Shown piece by piece: positions 44,161 to 53,690 of a DNA stretch of 64,000 nucleotides. Source of the DNA: Nocardia xishanensis NBRC 101358 (lineage in GTDB: Bacteria; Actinomycetota; Actinomycetes; Mycobacteriales; Mycobacteriaceae); assembly GCF_001613365.1 (NCBI RefSeq), contig NZ_BDCF01000027.1, positions 1-64,000 of the forward strand, given 5' to 3'. The position numbers and the translations under genes were made by a program. The notes under the pieces were generated by a model that saw only the letters and a program-made list of their open reading frames with translations, made no database searches and was not told where the DNA came from. How positions within the stretch are numbered: the first letter of the stretch is position 1; each line of letters opens with the position of its first letter.

Positions 44161-44580
44161 CACGGCCTCTTCGTCGAAGAAACTGCGGAGTAATAACCGC
44201 GGGCGAGCGCGTACTCGAAGGTAATTCGGTCGGCTCCCTCTCGCCCGCGAAACCGGCTGCGGCGCATTTTCGTCTCGGCTGCGACCACGCACCGTTTCGG
44301 GCGGACTTCTACCGCTGACGCGTATAGGGTAGGAACCGTGCATGCGCAGGCGCTGTCCGGACAATGGGTCCTTCCCACCGCGATCGCGTCTACGTGACGT
44401 TGCCGGTCCGATCGGGTGCTGTGCCGAGACCATCGACCTCGGCAATTCAGCGGCGAACGCACGGTATCGGTGAACACCCTGCAATCGGAAGGGAATTCAC
44501 CTCCGCGTCAGCACGGCACAGTTACCCTCGGACCGGCGTCACTTTGTTGCGGAACCGAATCCGAGGGAGTTGGCGAAAAA
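44161..44580. other. Upstream region of gdh
   Basis: About 420 bases without a supported gene. It should hold the gdh promoter; a TATAGG at about 44324 is a weak candidate -10. The gdh frame is open through part of this region but the ATG at 44581 with upstream GAGGGAG is the clear start. Confidence 0.4.
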
Positions 44581-47500
44581 ATGACGGTCTCGTCCGAATT
44601 GTCCGGTGCGGCGTGGGTCGCGAGTTTGCCGCAGTCGCTGCGCGGTGATCTCGCTCCCCTTGAGGAGGCGTATTTCCGCCACGTCGACGCGGGCGATGTG
44701 GACTGCGCGATCACTGGCATAACCCAGATTTTCCGGCGGCACTTGGAATTGGCCATGACGCGCCAGACCGGTCGCGCCCTGGTCCGGGTCTACCACCCGG
44801 ACGACGGGTCGGGGCTGGGCGCGGCGGTCCAGGTCGTGACCGACGACATGTCGCTGCTGGTCGAATCGATCACCTCCTCGCTGAGCCGGGTCGGGGTGAG
44901 CGTCAGCGAGGTCATCCATCCGGTCTTCGAGGTGGAGCGCGACGCCGACGGCAGGCTGACCAGGGCGGTGCCGCACGAGGTCGACGCCAACGGCTCGATG
45001 CCGCTGCGCGAGTCCTGGATGCACCTGCAGCTGCACCCCTCGACCAGCCGCGCTCAGCTCGAGCGCATCGAAGACTCCATGCCGGACGTGGTCGCCGATG
45101 TCAGGCAGGTCATCGGTGATACCGAGGCCATCAGGACCGTCCAGAGCGCCTTGGCCGACGATCTGGAGAAGGCGTCGAAATCCGGCATCGCGCCGTTTCC
45201 CCCGACCGATCTCGTAGATTGCGCCAATCTGCTGCGCTGGCTCGGCGAGGGCAATTTCACGGTGCTCGGCTACGCCCGCTATCGCCTCAGTACCGAAGGC
45301 GACAAGACGGTGTCGAATCCGCTGCCCGGCACCTGCCTCGGCGTGCTGCGTCCGGACGTCGGCACCGATTTCCGCGTCCCGGTCAACGGCGCCGATCGCC
45401 CGTTGCTGACGTTGATCCAGGGACTGGTGCCCGCCACCGTGCACCGTTCGGTGTACCCGTATTTCGTCGGCGTCGCCGATTTCGACGCGTCCGGCGCGAT
45501 CATCGGCGAGCACCTGTTCATCGGCGTGTTCACCGTGACGGCGATGCACGAGAACGTGCTCGACATCCCGATGATCGGTCGCCGGGTGCGCGCGGTGATC
45601 GAGGAGAGCGGTTTCGACCTGGACTCGTTCTCCGGCCAGGCCATGCTCGAGGTCATCCAGAGTTTTCCGCGCACCGAGCTGTTCTCCTCCGACACCGAGA
45701 CCATGCGGCGCACCGCCACCGCGGTGCTCAACGTCGGCTTGCGCCGGCAGGTCCGTCTGTTCCTTCGTCAGGACACCTACGGCCGGTTCGTTGCCTGCAT
45801 GGTGTATCTGCCGCGCGATCGCTACACCACCAGGGTGCGGCTGGAGATGCAGGAGATCCTGGTCCGCGAACTGGGTGGCGTCTCCATCGACTATTCCGCA
45901 CGGGTGAGCGAAAGCGAGCTCGCCAGTGTGTATTTCACGGTGCGGATGCCCGACGTCGATTCCACGGCGCCCGCCGTGCCCGGCGCGGAGCCCGGCGTCG
46001 CCGACACCTCCGAAGCCAACCGGTTGCGCATCCAGCGCCTGCTCGCCGAGGCGAGCAACACCTGGGACGACCACCTCAACGACGAGGTGAGCACCTCGAC
46101 GGTGCTCGATCCGGCCGTCGTGCAGCGCTACGCCGACGCCTTCCCCGAGGGGTACAAGCAGGACTTCAGCCCTGGCCGCGCCCTGCGCGACATCGGCAGG
46201 CTGGAGCGCTTGGCCGAGGGCGCCATCGCCCAGCACCTCTACCGCAAGCCGGAATCGGAGCCAGGCTCCTGGCGCTTCACCCTCTACATCGGCGGCACCG
46301 GCATTTCGCTGAGCCAGGTGCTTCCGGTGTTGCAGAGTCTGGGCGTCGAGGTGGTCGACGAGCGGCCCTATCAGATCCTGCTGGAGCCGGCCGTTCCCGG
46401 CGGCCCGAGCGTGGAGCGCTGGATCTACGATTTCGGCCTGCTGGCCCGCCCCGAGCTGCTGCGCAGCTCTCTCGACCGCGACTTGGACGCGGAACTGCTG
46501 GAGTCCCCGGCGCGGGCCGACGCGCTCGAGGCGGAGGTGCGCGGGCTGCGGGAACGCTTCACCGATGCCTTCGAGGCGGTCTGGTACGGCCGCGCCGAGG
46601 CCGACGGCCTCAACGAGCTGGTGCTGCGTGCGCGGCTGCCGTGGCGCGCGGTGTCGATCCTGCGCGCCTACGCGAAATACCTTCAGCAGGCCGGTTTTCC
46701 GTACAGTCAGGCCAATATCGCCCGGGTGCTGCTCACCTCTCCGGACGTGGCGCGCTTGTTCGTCGACCTGTTCACCGCGCGGTTCGATCCGGACACCGTC
46801 TCGGCCGAGCACGCCGCCGAACTGGAGACCCAGCTGCGCGTGCGCATCGACGAGGTGGTGAGCCTGGACGCCGACCGCATCCTGCGCGCCATCCTCGGTC
46901 TGATCAAGGCGACGTTGCGCACCAACTACTACGTGACCGACGCCGAGGGCATGTCGCGCGACTACGTCTCGATGAAGGTGGAGCCGCGCGAGATCGCCGA
47001 ATTGCCCAAGCCGCGACCGCAATTCGAGATCTTCGTGTACTCGCCTCGGGTCGAGGGCGTGCACCTGCGCTTCGGTCCGGTGGCGCGCGGCGGCCTTCGC
47101 TGGTCGGACCGCCTGGAGGACTTCCGCACCGAGATCCTGGGCCTGGTGAAGGCGCAGGCGGTGAAGAACGCGGTGATCGTCCCGGTCGGCGCCAAGGGCG
47201 GATTCGTGGTGAAGCAACCGCCCGCCGCGACCGGCGATCCGGTCGCCGACCGGCAGGCGCTCGGCGCCGAAGGCGTCGCCTGCTATCGCACCTTCATCTC
47301 CGGCCTGCTCGACCTCACCGACAACGTCGATCTGGCCACCGGCCGGGTACTGCCGCCCGCCAGGGTGATCCGCCGCGACGGAGACGACACCTACCTGGTC
47401 GTCGCCGCCGACAAGGGCACCGCGACCTTCTCCGACATCGCCAACGACGTGGCCAAGCGCTACGGATTCTGGCTCGGCGACGCGTTCGCCTCCGGCGGTT

Positions 47501-49530
47501 CCGCCGGCTACGACCACAAGGCCATGGGCATCACCGCCAAGGGCGCGTGGGAAAGCGTCAAGCGCCACTTCCGCGAGATGGAGATCGATACCCAGACCGA
47601 GGATTTCACCGTGGTCGGGATCGGCGACATGAGCGGCGACGTGTTCGGCAACGGCATGCTGCTCTCCGAGCACATCCGCCTGATCGCGGCCTTCGACCAC
47701 CGGCACATCTTCCTCGATCCGAATCCGGATGCCGCTCGGTCGTACCGGGAGCGCCAGCGCATGTTCGCCTTGCCGCGGTCATCGTGGGCGGACTACGACA
47801 CCTCGCTGATCAGTGCGGGCGGCGGCGTCTGGGATCGCACGGTGAAGTCGGTGCCGATCAGCCCGCAGGCGCGGGCGGCGCTCGGTCTCGGCGACGAGGT
47901 GGAATCGCTGGCGCCGCCGGAGCTGGTGCGCGCGATCCTGCTCGCGCCCGCGCAGCTGCTGTGGAACGGCGGCATCGGCACCTACATCAAGGCGAGCACC
48001 GAATCCAACGCCGACGTCGGCGACAAGTCCAACGACGCGGTGCGCGTCAACGGAAACCAGTTACGGGTCAGGGTGATCGGCGAGGGCGGCAACCTGGGCG
48101 CCACCGCGCTCGGTCGCATCGAGTTCACCCGCGCCGGCGGCAAGATGAACACCGACGCGCTGGACAACTCCGCGGGCGTCGACTGCTCCGACCACGAGGT
48201 CAACATCAAGGTCCTGCTCGACGGCGTCGTCAGCGGCGGCCTGCTGCCGGAGGAGGAGCGCAATCCGCTGCTGGCGTCGATGACCGACGAGGTCGCCAGG
48301 ATGGTGTTGCGAGACAACGTTTCCCAGAACTTCCTGATGGGCATGGCGCGCTCCGAGGCGCCGCGCATGATGAACGTCAACATGCGGCTCATCGACGAAC
48401 TGGAACAGCGCCGCGGCCTGGATCGCGAGCTCGAGGCGCTGCCGTCCGCCGCGGACATGAAACGGCGGCAAGAGGACGGCGCAGGCCTGTGCTCGCCGGA
48501 ACTGGCCAATCTCATGGCGCACGTGAAGCTTTCACTCAAGGTCGACCTGCTCGACTCGGATCTGCCGGACATGGCCTACTTCGCCGCCCGGCTGCCGGAG
48601 TACTTCCCGACGCCGCTGCGCACCCGCTTCGGTGGCGCCATCAAGAAGCACCGGCTGCGCCGGGAGATCGTCACCACCATGATCGCCAACGAGGTGGTCG
48701 ACTACGGCGGGATCAGTTACGTGTTCCGGCTGACCGAAGAGGTGGGAGCGACCACCGTCGACGCGGTGCGCGCTTTCGCCGCCTCCACGGAGATCTTCGA
48801 CCTGCACACCATGTGGGCGCGGATCCGTTCGGCCGACATCCCCATCTCGGTGCGCGACGAACTGGAGCTGGAGACCAAGCGCACCCTCGACCGGGCCTCG
48901 CGATGGCTGCTCAGCAACCGTCCGCAGCCGATCGCGGTAGGCGCCGAGATCAACCGGTACAGCCGCGGCGTGCGCGAGCTCTCCTCGAAGGTGCCCGGCT
49001 GGTTGCGCGGTCACCATGTGGCCACGCTGACCGATCAGTCCGCCGAGTTGATCGCGCGCGGCGCGCCGACCGACCTGGCCACCGAGGTGTTCGACCTGCT
49101 GAACATGTTCCCGCTGCTCGACATCGCCGACATCGCCGACATCACCGACCGCGACGGCGAGGAGGTCGGCGCGCTCTACTACGCGCTGAACGACCACCTC
49201 AAGATCGATTGGCTGCTCCAGGCGGTGAGTCATCTGGAACGCGGTGACCGCTGGCACGCGCTGGCCAGGCTGGCGCTGCGCGACGACATGTACGGTTCGC
49301 TTCGCTCGCTCACCCTTGACGTGCTGTCCGCCGGTGAACCGGAGGAGACCGCCGACGAGAAGATCGCCTACTGGGAGTCGAAGAACCAGTCCAGGCTGGG
49401 GCGCGCGCGGGCGGCGCTGTCGGAACTGTTCGAATCCGGGGCGCACGACCTGGCGACGCTGTCGGTGGCGGCGCGGCAGGTGCGCAGCATGGTCAGCGGT
49501 GTCGGCGCGCAGTCGGAGGTGCCGCGCTAA
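44581..49530 (+). CDS. gdh: NAD-specific glutamate dehydrogenase, large (L_180) class
   Basis: 1649 residues, close to M. tuberculosis Rv2476c (about 1624). Oxidises glutamate to 2-oxoglutarate and ammonia with NAD. The long N-terminal half (residues 1-700) contains regulatory ACT-like segments. The catalytic region is central: FGPVARGGLRWSDRLEDFRTEILGLVKAQAVKNAVIVPVGAKGGFVVK (about 825-872) with the substrate-binding lysines, then VGIGDMSGDVFGNGMLLS and WNGGIGTYIKAST for the nucleotide domain, and VIGEGGNLGATALGRIEF. C-terminal region helical. Start is ATG 44581 (GAGGGAG, 12 bases upstream). In mycobacteria the enzyme is controlled by the FHA protein GarA. Confidence 0.96.
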   Translation: MTVSSELSGAAWVASLPQSLRGDLAPLEEAYFRHVDAGDVDCAITGITQIFRRHLELAMTRQTGRALVRVYHPDDGSGLGAAVQVVTDDMSLLVESITSSLSRVGVSVSEVIHPVFEVERDADGRLTRAVPHEVDANGSMPLRESWMHLQLHPSTSRAQLERIEDSMPDVVADVRQVIGDTEAIRTVQSALADDLEKASKSGIAPFPPTDLVDCANLLRWLGEGNFTVLGYARYRLSTEGDKTVSNPLPGTCLGVLRPDVGTDFRVPVNGADRPLLTLIQGLVPATVHRSVYPYFVGVADFDASGAIIGEHLFIGVFTVTAMHENVLDIPMIGRRVRAVIEESGFDLDSFSGQAMLEVIQSFPRTELFSSDTETMRRTATAVLNVGLRRQVRLFLRQDTYGRFVACMVYLPRDRYTTRVRLEMQEILVRELGGVSIDYSARVSESELASVYFTVRMPDVDSTAPAVPGAEPGVADTSEANRLRIQRLLAEASNTWDDHLNDEVSTSTVLDPAVVQRYADAFPEGYKQDFSPGRALRDIGRLERLAEGAIAQHLYRKPESEPGSWRFTLYIGGTGISLSQVLPVLQSLGVEVVDERPYQILLEPAVPGGPSVERWIYDFGLLARPELLRSSLDRDLDAELLESPARADALEAEVRGLRERFTDAFEAVWYGRAEADGLNELVLRARLPWRAVSILRAYAKYLQQAGFPYSQANIARVLLTSPDVARLFVDLFTARFDPDTVSAEHAAELETQLRVRIDEVVSLDADRILRAILGLIKATLRTNYYVTDAEGMSRDYVSMKVEPREIAELPKPRPQFEIFVYSPRVEGVHLRFGPVARGGLRWSDRLEDFRTEILGLVKAQAVKNAVIVPVGAKGGFVVKQPPAATGDPVADRQALGAEGVACYRTFISGLLDLTDNVDLATGRVLPPARVIRRDGDDTYLVVAADKGTATFSDIANDVAKRYGFWLGDAFASGGSAGYDHKAMGITAKGAWESVKRHFREMEIDTQTEDFTVVGIGDMSGDVFGNGMLLSEHIRLIAAFDHRHIFLDPNPDAARSYRERQRMFALPRSSWADYDTSLISAGGGVWDRTVKSVPISPQARAALGLGDEVESLAPPELVRAILLAPAQLLWNGGIGTYIKASTESNADVGDKSNDAVRVNGNQLRVRVIGEGGNLGATALGRIEFTRAGGKMNTDALDNSAGVDCSDHEVNIKVLLDGVVSGGLLPEEERNPLLASMTDEVARMVLRDNVSQNFLMGMARSEAPRMMNVNMRLIDELEQRRGLDRELEALPSAADMKRRQEDGAGLCSPELANLMAHVKLSLKVDLLDSDLPDMAYFAARLPEYFPTPLRTRFGGAIKKHRLRREIVTTMIANEVVDYGGISYVFRLTEEVGATTVDAVRAFAASTEIFDLHTMWARIRSADIPISVRDELELETKRTLDRASRWLLSNRPQPIAVGAEINRYSRGVRELSSKVPGWLRGHHVATLTDQSAELIARGAPTDLATEVFDLLNMFPLLDIADIADITDRDGEEVGALYYALNDHLKIDWLLQAVSHLERGDRWHALARLALRDDMYGSLRSLTLDVLSAGEPEETADEKIAYWESKNQSRLGRARAALSELFESGAHDLATLSVAARQVRSMVSGVGAQSEVPR

Positions 49531-49738
49531 GGCACTCCGCCCGCCCCCGTAAGGACTCGCCCGGCCGAGATTGCGATACTGATTGTCGAAGATCGGTCTC
49601 GGTCCGGGCGTGCCCCGGGTCGCAGTGTCGGAGTTTGTCGGATTTTCCAGACCCACGATCTCGCCTCGTCTGCCTGTTGCGGCGCCGCAGCGTGTGCGTC
49701 GTGGTGGGTGACTGGGCGTCCACCGGAGGTACCCCACA

Positions 49739-50209
49739 GTGACGAATTCGTTGAATGGTGACGGGAAGGCCCACGGTAATTCCGTGCTATTGCCCAAGCG
49801 TTTTCACGCCAAGGTCGAGATCCGGTGGTCCGACATGGACGTGTTCCAGCACGTCAACCACGCCAGAATGGTGACGTTGCTGGAAGAGGCGCGTATCCCG
49901 TGGCTGTTCGAGGACAACCGCCCGACCGTGGCGCTGCGCACCGGCTGTGTCCTGGCCGACCTGCACGTGCGCTACCGCGGACAGCTGCGCCACGAGGACA
50001 CCCCGCTCGACATCGCGATGTGGATCGAGCAGTTGCGCGCGGTCGATTTCACGGTCGGCTACGAAGTGCGGGCCAACGGCGCGGCGCCGGATTCGCCGCC
50101 CGCCGTGGTCGCCACCACCCAGCTCGCCGCGTTCGACATCGATACCCAGCGCCTGCGTCGCCTCACCGAGCCGGAGCGCGACTATCTCGCCGAGTGGATG
50201 GACAAGTGA
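49739..50209 (+). CDS. Acyl-CoA thioesterase (hotdog fold)
   Basis: 156 residues from a GTG at 49739. The 4-hydroxybenzoyl-CoA thioesterase-type motif is plain: VEIRWSDMDVFQHVNHARMVTLLEEAR (about 27-53), with the catalytic Asp and the HVNHA segment. Hydrolyses an acyl-CoA in the cytoplasm; chain length unknown. It follows gdh by about 210 bases and leads into the next gene on the same strand. Corresponds to Rv2475c in gene order. Confidence 0.9.
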   Translation: MTNSLNGDGKAHGNSVLLPKRFHAKVEIRWSDMDVFQHVNHARMVTLLEEARIPWLFEDNRPTVALRTGCVLADLHVRYRGQLRHEDTPLDIAMWIEQLRAVDFTVGYEVRANGAAPDSPPAVVATTQLAAFDIDTQRLRRLTEPERDYLAEWMDK

Positions 50210-50254
50210 CCGCGACGTGCTGAGCGCCGGTCCGCTGAAGACAGAACGGTTGTG

Positions 50255-50920
50255 ATGGCTGAGCAGCGCGTGCTGCACGTTTCCGATCCGGCGGAGCGCG
50301 AGAACCTCGCCACCTTCCTTAGCAGGGCGGTGCGCCTCGATCCCGCCGCGGTTGTTCGGCTGCGCCGTCGCGGCGAGCGCTATGTATCCGCTTGGGTTGC
50401 TACGGGTTTCGAGGCGCTCGCGGTACGCACGGTGGTCGCCGAGCTCGGCGTGGACGATGTGACCGTCGGCGCCGACCAGGTGCTGGCCGGACTGGGTACG
50501 GGCAGCCCGATCGACCTCGGGTACTCGATGGATTCGGCCTGGCGCGGTGCGCTGCCGCCGGTCGACGGATTCGCGCACGTCGACGATGTGCCCGCCCGCA
50601 CGCTCGTCGAATTGGCCGAGCGCGGTGCGGCATTGGCCAAGGAGCACGGCAGCCAGCACGGGCCGCCCGCCTCGCTGCTCGACCAGACCGTGCTGACCGT
50701 CTCGGCCGCCGACACCGCGGTGGAGGTGCCGATGCGCGTCGTCTTCGCGCTCACCGCAATGGATTTCATCCCGCACTCCGGTGACAAGGCCGAGGCCCAC
50801 CGCATTCCGCCCGCCGAGATCGTGCGCGTCCGTGCGACGCCCACCTGGCTGCGTCTCGACGCGCGCTACGGTTCGGTCGCCCGCCGCCGCGCGGGCAGCA
50901 TCCCCCTGCTGCCCAACTGA
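50255..50920 (+). CDS. Conserved actinobacterial hypothetical protein (Rv2474c-like)
   Basis: 221 residues from ATG 50255 (a GTG one codon earlier is possible). Soluble; sequence AVRLDPAAVVRLRRRGERYVSAWVATGFEALAVRTV suggests an alpha/beta domain, and a C-terminal strand pair RVRATPTWLRLDARYGSVARRRAG. No catalytic motif recognised. The place between the thioesterase gene and azlD matches the mycobacterial order. It probably shares a transcript with the thioesterase (gap about 45 bases). Confidence 0.75.
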   Translation: MAEQRVLHVSDPAERENLATFLSRAVRLDPAAVVRLRRRGERYVSAWVATGFEALAVRTVVAELGVDDVTVGADQVLAGLGTGSPIDLGYSMDSAWRGALPPVDGFAHVDDVPARTLVELAERGAALAKEHGSQHGPPASLLDQTVLTVSAADTAVEVPMRVVFALTAMDFIPHSGDKAEAHRIPPAEIVRVRATPTWLRLDARYGSVARRRAGSIPLLPN

Positions 50921-50988
50921 ACCCGTGGCGAGAGGGTCGCCAACCACCCGCGAGCCGCGGCATAGTCGTCGCCGACCGCCGACGGACC

Positions 50989-51300
50989 TCAGGGCATCCC
51001 GATGAGCCGGAGCACGGCGGTTGTCGCCGCGGCCGCCAGAATGACGACCAGCAGCGGACTGCGCCGCCACGCGAGGAACCCCGCAGCGACCACCCCGGCG
51101 GGCAGTGCGACGCCGACGTGCCCGGTACCGAACGGCAGGGTCGTGACGGCGACCAGCGCCGCGAGCAGCACGACCGCTCCGATCTCGAGCAGTTGGCGGG
51201 CGCGCTCCGGAAATCGCACGCGGCTGCGCAGCGCGGGCCCGGCCCAGCGGAACGCGTAGGTTCCCGCGGCGAGGGCGATCACTCCGGCGGCCAGCATCAT
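50989..51300 (-). CDS. azlD: AzlD family branched-chain amino acid export subunit
   Basis: 103 residues from ATG 51300, overlapping the AzlC stop (ATGA). Three or four hydrophobic segments; AGTYAFRWAGPALRSRV is the AzlD signature near the N-terminus. Small partner of AzlC in amino-acid export. Confidence 0.9.
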   Translation of the reverse strand: MMLAAGVIALAAGTYAFRWAGPALRSRVRFPERARQLLEIGAVVLLAALVAVTTLPFGTGHVGVALPAGVVAAGFLAWRRSPLLVVILAAAATTAVLRLIGMP

Positions 51301-52079
51301 CGGGATTCCCTCGCTCCGCAATCGCAGGGGGCGTTGTTCGGCGCATCGGACTCGTTGTCGGCCCGCTCGTCGTTCGGCGAATCGGAACTCGGAGAATCAG
51401 GCGCATCAGTCCGTCCCAGGCCGATCGCGGCGACGAGCACGCCGGAGAGGGCGAGCAGCACCGGCAGGCCCGCGGGCAGGAACGGCGCGCTGAGCACGGC
51501 CACGGTGGTACCGACACAGACCGCGCCGAACGTGGTCCGATCGCGCAGCGCGGGAACGACCAAGGCCAGCAGCACCGCGGGAAACACCGAGTCCAGGCCG
51601 AACACCGAGGTGTCCGGTACCACCGTGCCGATGAGCGCGCCGAGCGCCGCGCCGCCCGGCCAGACGAGCAGCACGCCGAGCCCACAGGCCCAGTAGACGG
51701 CGCGGCGCCGGTCGGGCGCGGATTCGGCGAGCGCCATCGCGACCGCCTCGTCGTTCATCACGTGCACGCCGATCAGGCGCCGCCACCCGGTGCCGACGAC
51801 GTCGGGCACCGACAATCCGTAGGGCAGATGCCGCGCGTTGACCAGCAGCCCGGCCAGTGTGGCGGCGATCGGACTACCTCCCGCGGCGACGATGCCGATG
51901 AACAGGAACTCCGCGCCGCCCGCGAGCACGACGGTGCCGAGCAGTACCGGCAGCCACACCGGGAAACCCCCGGCTACCGCGGTCGTACCGTAGGACACGC
52001 CGATGACGCCGACCGCGAGGCAGACAGCCGCGATGCCGGACAACGTGTTCCGATCCAGTGTTCGCCATATCGAACGCAT
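51297..52079 (-). CDS. azlC: AzlC family branched-chain amino acid exporter, large subunit
   Basis: 260 residues from ATG 52079 (MRSIWRTLDRNTLSGIAAVCLAVGVIGVSYGTTAVAGG). About seven hydrophobic segments, with the AzlC core GGAEFLFIGIVAAGGSPIAATLAGLLVNARHLPYGLSV. The C-terminal tail (about 220-260) is hydrophilic and acidic (DAPDSPSSDSPNDERADNESDAPN), cytoplasmic. Pairs with AzlD. Divergent from an XRE-cupin regulator, which probably controls export of an amino acid. A TATAAG lies four bases before the ATG, so the mRNA may be leaderless. Confidence 0.92.
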   Translation of the reverse strand: MRSIWRTLDRNTLSGIAAVCLAVGVIGVSYGTTAVAGGFPVWLPVLLGTVVLAGGAEFLFIGIVAAGGSPIAATLAGLLVNARHLPYGLSVPDVVGTGWRRLIGVHVMNDEAVAMALAESAPDRRRAVYWACGLGVLLVWPGGAALGALIGTVVPDTSVFGLDSVFPAVLLALVVPALRDRTTFGAVCVGTTVAVLSAPFLPAGLPVLLALSGVLVAAIGLGRTDAPDSPSSDSPNDERADNESDAPNNAPCDCGARESR

Positions 52080-52132
52080 GTAGCTTATAGTGAACATGGC
52101 AGGGCGGTTCGTCAATATGGTTTTCTGTTGGG

Positions 52133-52145
52133 CGGTTCGGAACCG
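52133..52145. promoter_or_regulatory. Palindrome CGGTTCGGAACCG between azlC and its regulator
   Basis: Perfect 6-1-6 palindrome 14 bases before the XRE-cupin ATG and about 55 bases from azlC; a related half-site GCGGTTCG sits at 52104-52111. Best candidate operator of the divergent XRE-cupin regulator. Confidence 0.55.
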
Positions 52146-52158
52146 ACGGGAGCTGGGA

Positions 52159-52728
52159 ATGGCGCAGAACCACACGACGACGGCGACGCCGCAGGCGGTG
52201 ATCGCCGCCTCGCTGCGCCGCGAGCGCACCCGCGCCGGGTTGTCGCTGAGTGAGGTGGCCAACCGTGCGGGCATCGCGAAATCGACGCTGTCGCAACTGG
52301 AATCGGGGAGCGGAAACCCGAGCCTCGAGACGCTGTGGGCGCTGTGCGTTGCGCTGGACATGCCGTTCTCCCGGCTGCTCGACCCGCCGCGGCCCGCCGT
52401 TCAGGTGATCCGCGCGGGCGAGGGACCGGTCGTGGCGGCCGAGCAGTCGGAGTACCGGGCGACGCTGCTCGCGTCCGGTATACCGAACGCGCGCCGCGAC
52501 CTGTTCCGCATCACCGCCGAACCCGGCCATCCCCGGGAATCGGACCCGCACATCCCCGGCGTCATCGAACACGTCCTGCTCGCTACGGGCCGGGCTCTGG
52601 TGGGGCCGATCGAGGCTCCGGTGGAGCTGGGTCCGGGCGACTACATCGCCTACCCGGGCGACGCGCCGCACGTCTTCGAGGCGCTCGAACCCGGGACATG
52701 GGCGACGCTCGTCATCGAGTACGGCTGA
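52159..52728 (+). CDS. XRE-cupin transcriptional regulator
   Basis: 189 residues from ATG 52159. HTH_3 at residues about 15-70: LRRERTRAGLSLSEVANRAGIAKSTLSQLESGSGNPSLETLW. A cupin_2 sensor domain follows, about 110-185, with PGHPRESDPHIPGVIEHVLLATGRA and GPGDYIAYPGDAPHVFEAL. Such regulators control divergent amino-acid exporters of the AzlCD type and are thought to sense the amino acid through the cupin. ATG 52159 is preceded by GGGAGCTGGG. Earlier in-frame ATG codons in the intergenic region lack support. Confidence 0.9.
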   Translation: MAQNHTTTATPQAVIAASLRRERTRAGLSLSEVANRAGIAKSTLSQLESGSGNPSLETLWALCVALDMPFSRLLDPPRPAVQVIRAGEGPVVAAEQSEYRATLLASGIPNARRDLFRITAEPGHPRESDPHIPGVIEHVLLATGRALVGPIEAPVELGPGDYIAYPGDAPHVFEALEPGTWATLVIEYG

Positions 52729-52731
52729 AGC

Positions 52732-53523
52732 TCAGGCCGCGCCCTCGCCGAGGTACTGCAACCAGATCGGATCCAGGTCGGAGGTCGTCGATAGCAGTCG
52801 CCAGTGCGGACCCTTCGGGGAGATCAACGGCGACCGCAGCGTCCAGCCCAGCTCGCTGAGCAACTTGTCCGCCTTGCGGTGGTTGCACGGCGCGCAGCTG
52901 GCCACGCAGTTCTCCCACGAATGCTCGCCGCCGCGGCTGCGCGGGATGACGTGGTCGATGGTCTCGGCCTTGCCCCCGCAGTATCCGCAGCGATAGCGGT
53001 CGCGGTGCATGAGCGCGGCCCTGGTCATCGGGACGCGGGCGCGATAGGGGACGCGCACGTAGGTGCGCAGTCGGATGACGGAGGGAACGGCTACCTCGGC
53101 CCCGGCGGAATGGACGACCGGTCCTTCGGGATTGTGGTGCACGGCGTCGGCTTTGTCGCAGATGAGCAGGACGACGGCACGGCGGGCAGATAGCGCGGTG
53201 AGCGGCTCGTAGGTGGCGTTCAGAAGCAACACCCGGCGCTTCAACCACGTGGCGGTCTCGGACTGGACCGGCGTGAGGTGGTGGCCGTGATCGGCGCGAT
53301 GAGGAGCCTCACCGGGGCGACGCGGTGTCCCCGGATGATGGTCGGACAAGATGTGCAGCGGAGTAGCCCCCGACCCACGATTGTGGACGTCGGCGGGCTG
53401 GAGTTGTCGGTGGGTCCTGGCCTCGTGTGACCGGCCGTGCCGCTGCTTCATGTGGGTGACCCCGATTTCGTCAGCTTCAAGATCATGTGGTATCTCCCGC
53501 GGAGACTGCACCAATATGACCAT
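52732..53523 (-). CDS. HNH endonuclease
   Basis: 263 residues from ATG 53523 (an ATG at 53451, MKQRHGRSHEAR, is an alternative). The N-terminal 80 residues are low complexity and His-rich. A conserved domain LKRRVLLLNATYEPLTALSARRAVVLL opens the family region and the HNH motif follows: YRCGYCGGKAETIDHVIPRSRGGEHSWENCVASCAPCNHRKADKL (about 170-215), with two Cys pairs for zinc. Typical of a chromosomal HNH protein in mycobacteria (Rv2469c); its DNA target is unknown. Divergent from glbO. Confidence 0.88.
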   Translation of the reverse strand: MVILVQSPREIPHDLEADEIGVTHMKQRHGRSHEARTHRQLQPADVHNRGSGATPLHILSDHHPGTPRRPGEAPHRADHGHHLTPVQSETATWLKRRVLLLNATYEPLTALSARRAVVLLICDKADAVHHNPEGPVVHSAGAEVAVPSVIRLRTYVRVPYRARVPMTRAALMHRDRYRCGYCGGKAETIDHVIPRSRGGEHSWENCVASCAPCNHRKADKLLSELGWTLRSPLISPKGPHWRLLSTTSDLDPIWLQYLGEGAA

Positions 53524-53690
53524 GGAACACGCCTCATTGCACGGTGATTTCGCACAATGTTGGGTTAACTGCCGCTGAAGAGCCGCCGCTGCGCTATCTG
53601 AGCCGCCGTCGCGCGGGTCCGTCCTGCCGTGGCGGCCCGCTTCGCGACGGGCACAATGGAGTGCGGGATTCGACCAATCGAGAGGACCTG

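Noticed and set aside
44539..47706. Long antisense frame opposite gdh
   Set aside because: A product of GC-rich codon bias; composition (Arg/His/Gly) is typical of shadow frames and no start signals are seen.
45219..49247. 1342-residue plus-strand frame inside gdh
   Set aside because: Shadow in the +2 frame of gdh with Arg-rich, unstructured content.
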